From NCBI GenBank assembly GCA_009602725.1, contig WELB01000181.1:222667-286666 (forward strand): 64,000 bases of DNA, written 5' to 3'. The stretch comes from Spirogloea muscicola. Taxonomy: Eukaryota > Streptophyta > Zygnematophyceae > Spirogloeales > Spirogloeaceae. A program made the translations under genes and the position numbers. The notes beneath the pieces were generated by a model. It saw only the letters and a list, made by a program, of their open reading frames with translations. It searched no databases and was not told where the DNA came from. Position 1 is the first letter of the stretch; every line of letters begins with the position of its first letter. Below are positions 39,345-50,189 of this stretch, one piece after another.

Positions 39345-39856
39345 TGCTGTAAGAAGAAGAAAAGCTCGCCCATAGAGAAGAGAAAGTGCTCGCCCATAGA
39401 GAAGAGGGCTGGAAAGGCCGCCCCAAAAAGAATGGACAATGTCCAAAGCCAAAGAAAGAGGTGCCGAGGACTACACCACCAAACACGACAACGCACTAGG
39501 GAAGCTCAGTACCCTCGAGTGAGCAACGTCAGGTCGGAGTAGCTCGTTGCAGGGAAGGAGGCACTCCGCCGAAACCCAGAGGCAGCGGCCACAGCACGTC
39601 CAGCTCGCGCGTGAACGGCGTGGGCAAGGGATCAATGGAACGATACCGCCAGGGCAGTGCTCGCCCATAGAGAAGAGGGCTGGCCAAGCCAGCCCGAGAA
39701 GAATGGACAATGTCCAAAGCCAAAGAAAGAGGTGCCCGAGAAGGACTACGGTACCAAACACGACAACGCACTAGGGAAGCTCAGTACCCTCGAGTGAGCG
39801 ACATCAGGTCGGAGTAGCTCGTTGAAGGGAAGGAGGCACTCCGCCGAGACCCAGAC
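39345..39856 (-). mobile_element. Two or more successive RLE-B 3' ends
   Basis: Minus orientation. Each has the stem-loop, GGACAATGTCC, the UTR block (CAACGCACTAGGGAAGCTCAG) and the first few endonuclease codons. Copies at 39372-39655 and 39657-39856 lie head to tail. A partial duplicate of the terminal block (GCTCGCCCATAGAGAAGAG twice) lies at 39364-39408. Confidence 0.75.
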
Positions 39857-42800
39857 GAAAGTGACCGCCCATAAAGAAGAGGGCCTGGCAAAGCCAACCC
39901 AAAAAGAATGGACAATGTTCAAAGCCAAAGAAACAAGTGCCGGAAATGGACTACTCTACAAAGTGCAAGACGGTGCAGAGGAATATGCAGATGGATGCTA
40001 AACATCCACGTGTGAGCAACAGCAGATCAGAGTAACTCGGAGCAGGAAAAGCGGCACTCTGCCGAGACTCGGAAGCAGCAGCTATAGCACGGCCAGCGCG
40101 CGCATGGACCGCATGAGCCATAGCACGGCCAGCGCGCGCTTGGACCTCATGAGGCTGCGGCCAGAGCACGTCCTGCTCGCATGTGGACGGCGTTCGCAAG
40201 GGATCGTTGGAACGATACCGCCAGGCGCATGCGGACCTGGGCTAACGAACGGCGGCGTTGAAGCCGGCCAGCGCCCTGGCAGACCCGGCCGCCGGTCAAT
40301 GGCCTGACGGGCAAGCCGCTGGAGATGATCCAGCCAGCGGCTGCCGAAAGCCCCGCGAACGTCGATCGCCAGGCGGAGCCGAAGCAGTCAGTTGTCACCA
40401 CGTCGGCCATGATGCGGGAACCGCCGCCGGGCGGGATGGCGACAGGTCAGCGCGGCGGGTATGGGGCTGGCCGTCCGCGCCCAGCTGGATTGGCATCACA
40501 GGGGCGTTCTCCACCGCCACCTCGAAGCCCGCCTCCATAAACACCCCCTGCATACCATCGCGCAGGAGATCATGGGAGCCGGTCCGCTCGCCCCCGTGCG
40601 CCCAACGGAGCATGTGCGCGGCCAGCTCCGCAGGGTCGCTGTGACGGGCGCCGCACTCGCACTGAGTGATGCCCACGAGGCAGGGAGGGAGGAGGCCCAA
40701 GAGCCGGTGGACCCCCGTCCTGTGGACCTCATCTGGCATGGTAAGTGCTGCGTAGAGTGGGAGCGCATTTAGCCACGCCGCCGCCCCAGGGGAAGAGGCT
40801 GAAAGAAGCCGGGCACTACCGCGAAGGTCGGACGGAGGGAGAAGCTCCACCACCTGGTCAGAGGCCGCCTTCTCAACCAACGCCGTGAAGCGTGCCTGGG
40901 CACGCAGGTCGGGGGTGTGGGCGAGGTGCATGTAAGGAACAGCCTGCTCGGATATGTTGGGGTGGACCGTAAGGAGCCCGTCGCGGGCAGAGCGGAGGGC
41001 GACCTGGAAAGGTAGCTGGCCTGTCTCCACGTCAGCGGCCGCCCACTCCAGGGCACGCTGGCCGTGTACAAGGAACCGCTGGCAATGGGGGCCGCAACCT
41101 GAGCCCAGGTGCCATGTAGGCCGCCTCACAGACGCGGGCAACCGAACGGCATCCCAAGCCGCCACGACTGATTGGCAGGCTGGCCTGCAGCTGCGCAGCT
41201 GGTGTGGTGAGGAACGCGGGGTGCTGCACGAGGGTGGCTGCAGACGCCAGGATGCCGGAGTCGAAAGCCGCGTACGCTGCCTTCACCACCGGTGAGGGAG
41301 GAACGGTGCGGGCCAGGTAGTGTTGCCGCTGCGCGATGCAACGCATTAGCATGGCGGTGGCTAGCTGCGTGTCTTGCAGCATGGGAGGCGGTCCCCAGCC
41401 GGAGGTGATTTTGCAAACGCACCTGCAGCTGCTCCGCCAACAAGGCAGGTGCGCCTAGGGGGACGCCGAGGAGAGTGAGGCCCTCGGCCGGTGTCTGGCA
41501 ACCCACTGTAACGTTTCCGCCGTTTGAAGGTGCCAACGGCGCGCGATAAGCTTACATGAGCGTAACGTATCTACTGTTTGGAGTCCCAAATGGTGCGGGT
41601 AGCTTGGCTGCACTCCGTGTAGCTAAGTACGGTTCGAGGGTCCCGGGCTCCGTACCCTGTCGGCTCGCCTCGGGCTCACGCCCTGCAGGCCGGCCGGGTG
41701 GGTCAGCTCTCCCTCAGGCCGGCGCCCCGCGGGCCGACCGGATTGACCAGCTCTCCAGTCCTCATGGCTGCATGGCCTCAGTCCCTTGACCCCGTGAGCC
41801 AGGCTATTGGCCTGGCGCGCCACCTCCTTGGCGCTAGTCACTGTCCAGCGCGCCAGTCCCTTGAACTCGCGCGCCGGCCTCTTGGCGCTAGTCCCTTGGA
41901 CTCGTGCTAAAGGCCACTGGCCCTGTGTGCCAGCCTGTTGTGTTTGTCGTGTCCCCTTGTCAGGCCCACCCCTCCAAGGGAGGGCCTTGGGGCCGACCCT
42001 CGTCACACCCTCAGGGGAGGGGTGGCAGGAGAACCGCTATAAGTAGTGGGCCTTGGTCAGACTCTTCAGTCGACCAACGCCCGAGAGAGACACAGCCCTG
42101 GTGCTGCCTAGCCAGCCCCGCTGCTGCCTGCTGCTGCCGCCGCCGCCACAGCTCTGCTGCTGCCGGTTGCTGCCAGCCCGTCGCCGCAGCTCATCACTGC
42201 GGGCCCTGCTGGCTCTCTGTAAGTCTATTGGTAGAGTCACCGCTCTAGGGCGGTGCCTCAGGGTATGACTTCCGCTGCGCTCTGTGCGCGTATGTGCGTT
42301 GGCGTTCTCCTGTATGAGGGTTGTCTCCAAAACACCCTATACTCGAATCCAAACCAGGACATTCTGACTCCAACTGTGTGATTAAGAGCAGAGATGTCAC
42401 ACCCACGGACAGGCACAGGCGGGCTGGCAGGCCTGCAGGGGACCAGGCGCTGCATTTGTCTGCCCTGATGTCCAAGCCGATCACGCTCAGCTGCACTCGG
42501 AGGGTGGTAAGGCCGCCACGACGTCCGCAGGCGGTCCCACCAGAGTGGTGTCATCAGCGTACGTCAGCACCAGAACGCCAGGTTGAGCCGCGACCGTTGC
42601 CTGAAGCGCACGGTGATGTGCCAGCGTAACAGAATCCCGCCAGTGGATCTTCTTGGCGAGCGCCCATGTTGGAGTGAAGGGTCTCCACCTCACCACCCCC
42701 CGTCCGCCACAGTAGGTCGCATGGCTGACCGTACCCCGGCCTGAAGAAGGGTACAAGGCTGGGGAAGGCCTCTGTTAGCTCCTCCGCGATGACATCGCAA

Positions 42801-44990
42801 TCAACGCGGTTAAATGCATTGCGGACGTCGACTGCCATGGCCACCCACTCGGGGTGCAGGTCCAGGGCGGCCCGTACGCCGTGCACGACCGTCTCGCCGC
42901 CGCTCCACAGCCCCGCGCCAAACTGTTGGGGCGCCAGGTGAGCTTGGGCCTGCCCCGCGTGCTGTTGCCATAGTGCGCGCCCCACCAGACGGTAGACAAC
43001 CTCCCTGATGGCGATGGGCCGGAACCCTCCGCCAGCCTTGCTGAGCGCCAGCAGCATACTGGTGCACAGAACGTCCCGAATGCTGGCTGGGTCCTGGTCG
43101 CGAGCGAGGAGGTGGCACACCTGATGGAGCGCCTCGAAGTCGGCAGGGTCCCCCTCCAGGAAAATTTCCCGGAGGTGCTCGGTGAGCATATGGGAAGGAC
43201 CTCCAGCGGCTGCACGGCGGCTGCTCTGCAGGGCCTTCCGCAGGGCGTCCGCGTCGAGGACCACCTCCTCCAGCGGGGTGAAGGTGTTCAGCCACGGGGG
43301 CAGGAGGTTGCTTGCCGGAGGGTGCAGGGACTCCAGGGCCGCCCGCGTGGCGGCGCTGGTGGGACGCCAGCACCGAGTCGTCCAGGGCCTGGACCGCCCT
43401 GGACAACTCGCCCGCATGACCGAAGCGGAGAGCCCTGCGGACGTTGGCGGCCCCATCTGGCGCTGCCCGCGCGGCAGCACGGCCTGCTGCCAAGGCGGCC
43501 ACCGCTGCGTCATGACACGCCAGAAGCTCCTCCCAATGTCCGCCCTCGACCAACTGGACGCGCTCCAGGAGGGGCTGCTGGCCCTGCCAGCGGCCGTTGT
43601 GGGGGACGCGCCCGATCAGTAGCCGGGGGAAGAGGAGGAAGAGCTTCCATGCCGCCTCGTCCCGGTGGTCTCGGACACTCCTCTGGGTCGCCAGGCGAAG
43701 CGCGCGACGAATGTGCGGGCGCACCCACCGGGGGACGTGGGGGACGAGCGGGAGGGCCGCCTGGCGGTGGACGGCTGCCAGGTCGGGGCCAGCCAGCCAC
43801 TGCTAGTGCTGAGGCGTGGGAGGAGAGGGCGTGGGAGGGACGGGCCTGCCTGGTCTGCCCCGGCGGCCACTTGCAGCCGCTGCGCCCCGCGCCTGCTCCA
43901 CACGGTTGTTGTTGCACACGCAGGCGCGCTCGTGGTTATCCCGGCCGGACAGTGTGGTGTAGGTCTTCTGGCAGTATTGACACCGCAGTGGTGCGGGCGA
44001 GGGAGGTAGGGGCGACGGCGGTGGCGCTGGCTCGCTCGGCGAGGGTGGAGGCGGCGGCGACAAGTGCAGCGGCGACAACTGGCTCAGCGTTGGTGGATTC
44101 TGGGGTAACGGTGGCGTCGCCCGCGGCGGCGACGGCGGTGGGGACGGCGGCCCTGTTGCCTCGGGAGGCACACTCACAGGAATATGAGGGGCAGCATCGC
44201 CCTCAGGGGACAAGGCACCCTGCGGAGTGACCGGGTTCACCTGTTGGGGCCCTTCATTTCTAGAGGGCTGAGGCGATAAAGCAGGTGCCCCACACGTCTC
44301 TTGGGCGGGAGGCGACATATGCTCCTCCGCATTATGCTCTAGAAGGGACGGCCTGGACAAAGACGATGGGGCCGCAAGCCGCAACGGCCATGGCATGCGC
44401 CGCGACGGTGAAGATGGCGCGCTTCAAGCAGGAGTACGCATGACTCGCGAGACCGTGGGCGTTCTTGCAAAGCTTCGGACATCGGGGGCACTGCACGCCC
44501 TCGAACTCCACAGGCGGTGGTGGCGGCAGCGGCGGGGATGAGGGGGCGATGAAGGCGATGCGGAGGACGGCGGTCGCGGGTGGAGAGGGAATGGCGGCGG
44601 CGGCGGAGCGGGCCTGCATACGAAGCGGACGCAGGAGGCGGCGAGAACAGCGGGGAGCGGCGACGGCGCTGGAAGCGGAGGCGCGGCGCCCCAGCCTTAT
44701 TCTGGGACGAGGCGCCCTGACCGCATCGCACAAGTGCTTCGCCTGGAGCATCTCCTGGCTCTGACTCCGTCGGCGGCTCCGGGAGTGCGCGGTTGTGGCG
44801 ACGCAGAGCGGGCCGGCGGAGGGGAGGGCGGCGGGCGGCAGGGCGACGGCGGGAGCTGCGGCGGCGGCGGGTGCGAGTAACAGGCCGGGAGGGGGCCGGC
44901 GCGCCGCGCACCCCATGGCGGGCGCCGCCCGCAACGATGTTGGCGGCAGCCCGGGTTTAGGAGGGGCGGCGGCGGCGGCGGCGGCGCCGC
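39857..44990 (-). mobile_element. RLE-B non-LTR retrotransposon, full length but decayed, with nested LTR
   Basis: Minus orientation; about 4.2 kb once the inserted LTR (41507-42401) is set aside. 5' UTR (GCC)n then CCCCTCCTAAACCCGGG at about 44985-44945; ATG near 44916. First zinc finger CPRCPKLCKNAHGLASHAYSC (about 44495-44430), Pro-rich linker, second finger CQYCQKTYTTLSGRDNHERAC (about 43985-43920). Reverse transcriptase: RHVPRWVRPHIRRAL region, GGFRPIAIREVVYRL, VAMAVDVRNAFNRVD, then VLTYADDTTLVGPP (about 42560-42520). Thumb, zinc knuckle CECGARHSDPAELAAHML and HTRRADL lie at about 40680-40440. The frame changes several times (about 44330, 43800, 43500, 42800, 42690, 40400). The C-terminal region and 3' UTR end near 39857. 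Confidence 0.88.
41507..42401 (+). mobile_element. Solo LTR, plus orientation, inserted in RLE-B
   Basis: An 895-bp LTR beginning TGTAACG and ending TGTCACA, flanked by the perfect 5-bp duplication CCCAC (41502-41506 and 42402-42406). It interrupts the reverse transcriptase-thumb region of the RLE-B copy between LCLSVG and GCQTPAEG. It is the same family as 38426-39328. It is a fossil without internal region and is younger than the RLE-B copy it sits in. Confidence 0.92.
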
Positions 44991-45002
44991 CCTGGAGCAG
45001 AG

Positions 45003-46450
45003 AAAGCTCCGAAACTACTCTGACTACCCCCGCAACGACCACCTTCTGGCCTCCCTGCTCCCCATGCGCTTCACTTTCCTCCACGACCCTGTACGCAATG
45101 TGGAGGAAGGCTCCTTCCCCTTCCGAGCGGATCTAAGGAGCATCCGCGACTCAGCCATCGGCTCTTTCCCCTCTCTCCAACCCCTACTCAAGCCATTCTC
45201 CGCCCTCGCCCAAGCTTCTGATAGAGGGGCATTTCTAGACTGATTACGGCAGTGGAAGACGAACGCCGCAGAAGGTTGAGGAGGTTGCCAGAGATTCAGA
45301 ACAATCCAAGGAGCTTGGCAAGACTTACTTTTCTGGCCACACCTGGTGCCACTGACTGATTCAGCTCTCCCCCCGTCGCCAACGCCTTCAGCATCAGCTC
45401 TGAGGCCTTTCGGACGTTGCTTCAACTCTTCCTCGGCCTCCCACCTAACTGCCTGATTGGGGTGCGCCAGTGCGAGTGCGGCTTCCGTGCAGAGGGTGCT
45501 GTGCTCGCCACTCACATGCTGAGATGCCCCACTGGACCAAAAGTGGTGGGCATTCACAACCTCCTTCGCGATGCCCTGGCGGGCTTGATGCGCGACGCCG
45601 GCTACCGTGCGGTCGTGGAAATCAACAATATTATGCCTATCACCACGGACGCCCAGGGACGTCATCATCGCCGCACACCTGACATTGTGGGCGTGCAATC
45701 TGGTGGAGGACCACGGGCCCTGGTCGACGTTGTGGTAACGGAGGCTTATGAAGGCCCAGCATCGACACACATCGCTGGGGCACGCAGTGGGCGGTGCAGA
45801 ACAAAGAAACCTGCGGCACTACTCCGATTACCCCCAATGCGATCAGCTCCTGCCAGCGGCAATCTACATCTTTGGCTGTCTGGGTCCTCGTTTCCACACT
45901 CTCCTTCAAAACATTGCTAATGTAGGCTACACTCGACGTGCATATGTATTTCAATCTGCTGTAGCTTCTGTAGCTTAGATGTGCTTGCCTTTGTACTTGG
46001 CCATTCGGCATAATTTGTTTCTAATACACGGATTTCCCGCACGACCACCTTCTCCCGGCCGCAATCGACACTTTCGGCTGCTTGGGTCCTCGCTTCCATA
46101 CCCTACGTACTTGAGAACATAGCGAGTCTGGGATATGCTCGACGCGAGGATATGCTTCCAGCCCAGATGGGTATGCCGGCAGCCTATCTGTCATTTCTGC
46201 GACGTCGAGTGTCAGCTTGTCTGCAGCGAGCTCAGGCTCATGCGTTGCATCACAAAGCTGGTCGAGCCTTGGCTCGTAGTTCAAGAGCTTGTCGATTGCC
46301 GTCGAGTATTCGAGCATCACTTCGATCTCTACGTGCTGACTCATGGTTACTGAGCGGGTCAGCTTAGCAGCAGGTGACGTACATTTGTCAATGTGCTTTT
46401 CTTTGTACTTGGCCATAAATGGCCTCCCCATCTCTTAATATAAACATGTT
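45003..46450 (+). mobile_element. RLE-D copy with a second RLE-D nested inside it
   Basis: The outer copy is seen as RKLRNYSDYPRNDHLL (45003-45047) and continues at 46041 (HDHLLPAAIDTFGCLGPRF) to the end (LRADSWLL frame, VLTHGY frame, near 46350) and 3' UTR to about 46450. The inner copy, 45048-46040 (993 bp), starts in the linker (PMRFTFLHDPVRNVEEG), has the zinc knuckle CECGFRAEGAVLATHMLRC and endonuclease (HHRRTPDIVGVQSGGG), and ends in the RLE-D 3' UTR. A 13-bp duplication, ACGACCACCTTCT, flanks it at 45035-45047 and 46041-46053. Both copies have frame changes. Confidence 0.88.
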
Positions 46451-46454
46451 TCCT

Positions 46455-47143
46455 GGAGCGCGAAGCCCCTCACCGCCAGGCGCATGCATAAGACCTGGGC
46501 TAACGAAGCGGCGGCGTTGAAGCCGGGCAGCGCCCCTGGCAGAAGAAGAAAGTGCTCGCCCATTGAGGATAGGGGCTGGAAAAGCCAGCCCAAAACTGAA
46601 TGAACTGAGTACGAGAAGGGGGCCAGGGGAAGCGCTAAGAGAAACAAGCTCACAAATAAACAAAGCAACAACGAATCACTTAGTAACCCCTGCTGTACAG
46701 CCGCAGATCAGAGATGCTAGGCTCCTGGAAGTGGGTCCCCTGGCCAGAGCCAGAGGCAGCAGCGAGGGCTTTGCCAACGGGAAGGTGCAGCGCGCGGGCC
46801 ATAGACCTCTGCAGCGAGACGGCCAGGCGCATATGAGTCACTTGCGCACTTTCAGCAGCCGCTGGCTGGATCTCCTCCAGCGGCTTGCCCATCAGGCCAT
46901 TGACCGGCGGCCGGGTCTACGCCCATCGTGTAGACCTGGTGGCCACCCCACAGGCCGGCGAAGCACGTCTTCTCCTGGACGTGGTTACCACCGACGCATA
47001 CGACCGCTCACACCCAGCCCAATGTGCCACCAAGGTTGGGTAAGCGGTCGCCTGCGCCGCTCGGGCTAAAGAGCTCAGCCGACTATCCACGGGAAGACGA
47101 GTTCTTCCCGTTGGCAATTGACACCCATGGGGCGCTGGGCGCT
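46455..47143. mobile_element. Mosaic of RLE-B and RLE-A fragments
   Basis: Minus RLE-B coding scrap (46455-46545), minus RLE-A 3' end with UTR and stem-loop (46546-46845), plus RLE-B scrap (46845-46917: SSRWLDLLQRLAHQAIDR) and plus RLE-A endonuclease scrap (46918-47143: HRVDLVATPQAGE ... LGARW). The two plus pieces are out of frame with each other. The chromovirus fossil begins at 47144. Confidence 0.7.
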
Positions 47144-50100
47144 CGGTGGATCGACAGTTCAGGCCAATAGCCTTTCCGCTTTACAAGATACTCTCGGGAC
47201 TTACGTCGCCCACAGAGTTTGTCGCTGTGAGACAAGATCTTCTCCACCTCGAACTCGTCCTTGTCCTCAACGATAAGGGAAGGTGGGGGCTGTTGGACAC
47301 GACCATCCGTATGGAATGGTTCGAGCTGAGACACATGGAATACTTTGTGAAATTTCCAATGTACCGCCGTATCCAGCTCACACACAAATTTGCCGACCAG
47401 GCGCACTTCACGAAAATGTCCAACTTTGGTAGCAACTTAGGCGTACCTACAGCCCGCATGGAGAGATGCTTTGTGCTTAATAGCACTTGAGCACCACGTC
47501 GAAGGATATATTCCGACGACGTCGATCAGCATACTGCTTTTGCTGTTGCTGGGCAATCTCCAAACATTGCCTAGCCCTACGCTGAGCTTCCAGGAGGTTG
47601 CCAGTAAAAGTTACTGTGGCCGGCACACGTTCCGGCCTCTCCACCTGTGAAGGTGCTTGGGGATTCTGACCGTTATTCAAATTAAGGGTGTATTCTTAGT
47701 TGACTCGTGGAAGGCATTGTTCACGGCGTACTCTGCTAGAGTAAGATACTCATCCCGGTCAGTTTGGCTGGGGTTTACGATATGCCGTAACATGTCTTCC
47801 AACACCCGATTCATTCTTTCCGTCTGACCATCCGTCTGGGGATGGAACGCCGTGGACATGGATTGCTGGGTGCCAATCAGCCTGCACACTTCTTCTCAGA
47901 AGTGCCCCGTAAAGCGAGGGTCGCGGTCAAATACGATCCGCTCGGGGACTCCTTGCAGTTTCCTTACTCGGTTTACGAATATGCCAGCAAACTCCTTAGC
48001 TGATACCTTTGTGGTCGTAGGCACAAAATGCGACAATTTACTCAGACGATTCACAAATACGACATTGGCGTCATGAACATTCCGCGTCATTGGCAACTGG
48101 GTGATCAAATCCAAACTTATATCAGACCAGTCCCTCGGAAGAATCTTCAACAGTTGGAGCAACCGGCAGGCTTATGAGAGCGCGCCTTACTGCGCTGGCA
48201 GGTGGCACAAGTCACCACAAACGACTCTACTTGGACTTTCGAGTCCGGCCACCAAAAGAGAAGCTGATAGCTTTCTTTGTCTTTCCCATACCCAAATGAC
48301 CACTATAAGGAGGCTCGTGCAGTTCTTGCAAGATACTGCTGCGCAAGGCATTGCAGTCAGGGACTACAATGGCGTCACCTCGCCACCAAAAGCCTTGGTC
48401 ATTTACTAGTGTGCTTGTGTTGATTTCATCTGCAAATCATGGGTCTGTGCCATGCCCATTGCGAATTCGCACATACAGCTCAGAGAGATTGGCGGCGGAC
48501 TGCCAAGCAGCTCCACGAGTAGGCCGCACGTCTGCGGTCCGACCCCTTGAACTGTGCAAGTCAGCCGCCACAGCAGCCCCTGCAATGTTGCAACTCACCG
48601 GGTCCACAACATTCATTCGTCCAGGGCGGCACAACCACTGGAAACGGAATTGTGCTCTCCACTCAGCCCACCGTCTGTGACGCCTGCTCAACTGCTATTA
48701 TGTTTGAAAGCACGTCAACGGACAGTCGTCCGTAAACGTTACAAACGTAAAATCAACACCCTCGAGATAGCAACGCCACACACGTAAGGCGTGCACATCA
48801 GCAAGGAGCTCTTGCTCCCCCATAGTGTAGTTGCGCTCTGCAGGACGAAGCAGGCGACTTTCAAATTCCACGGCATGACCCTCCTGCAAGAGAACGGCAC
48901 CGATGCCGATCAAAGAGGCGTCACATACGACTTCAAATGGCACGCCTTCTCGAGGCAAGGCCAAAACGGGTGGATGCACCAGGACCCGTTCGATATCCTC
49001 GAATGCCTTCTGGCATTCGGACGTCCGCACCCAGCTGACGTCCTTACGAGTGAGCTTCGTAAGAGGAGATACAGTACTTCCGTACCCTTGTAGAAACTCG
49101 CGGAAGTACTTTGCGAATTTCAAGAAGGAACGCAACGTTGGCACATTCCGTGGCACTGGCCAGTCCTCTACTACTGCAGTCTTATGGGGTCGACGCGTAC
49201 TCCGTCTTTGCCCACAACATGCCCTAAGTGAGTCAGCTCAGGCTGATTCAATACATATTTGAATCTCTTGGCATACAACTGGTTTGCACGCAGTAATTGC
49301 AGCACTTGCGGCAAGTGTCGTACGTGCTCCTCAGGCATTTTATTGAACACCAGTATGTCATCCAGAAAGACCAGCACAAAGTCATACAGTGGGGGGCCAA
49401 AGACTTTTGTATCACCGCCTAAAATGGTAGGCGCATTGGTCAAACCAAAGCTGAGCACCTTAAACTGGAAGTGACCGAGCGGCGTACGGAACGCCGACTT
49501 CGGGACATCCTCAGGGGTGATACGAATTTGATGATAACCGCTTTGCAAATCGGGGGAGCTGAACACATCAGCTCCCGCTAGACGATCGAACTTGTCGTCT
49601 TTTCGCGGCAAAGGTTACCGATTCTCGACAGTGAGCTTGTTCAACGCTCGTAATCGATGCACATACGAAGACTACCATCCTATTCTTTGACAAAGAGCAT
49701 TGGTGCACCGTACAGCGACTGGGAAGGCTCAATATGTCCTTTACGTAGAAGTTTCTCCACTTGGGATTGCATCTCCCGAAATTCGAGTGGACTCAGTCGA
49801 TACATCGGAAGGTACGGCGGCGTAGCGCCGGGCTGCACTGAGATTGTATGAGCCACGCCTCGGTCAGGAAGCAAACCGTCTGGAAGAGCATCTGGGAACA
49901 CATCCGCAAACTCTGCCAACAAATTGTCAAGAGCCGCACCATGTGTGGCCACCTTACTCACCACTACTGAGTCAGGAGGAGACTCATCTTTTATCAGCAT
50001 TTGCAGACACGGCCGAGGTGGGTTTTGCGTGAAGGACCCTCTTAAACTGCACAGCCGACAGCTGAATAGAGGAGTCGGTCACAGGCGATGGTACAGGGGG

Positions 50101-50189
50101 ACGGACGTCTTTGTGCAGTACAAAATGACAACAACCCTGTCGGCCCGAGCAAGTCCGAGTGTCAAAATCGAGGAGGGCCCCAGTAGCAC
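47144..50189 (-). mobile_element. Fossil Ty3/gypsy chromovirus, internal region
   Basis: Minus orientation. Parts seen, in element order: reverse transcriptase (about 50000-49170; FVLVFLDDILVFNK), RNase H (about 49150-48700), integrase (about 48160-47680; SLDLITQLPMTRN, RLSKLSHFVPTTT), and a C-terminal chromodomain (about 47300-47170; FEVEKILSHSD, EYLVKRKGYW). The gag and protease part is not seen. The LTR at 50190-54238 lies in the position of its 5' LTR; no 3' LTR is present at the other end. The element is broken in several places and old. Confidence 0.88.
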
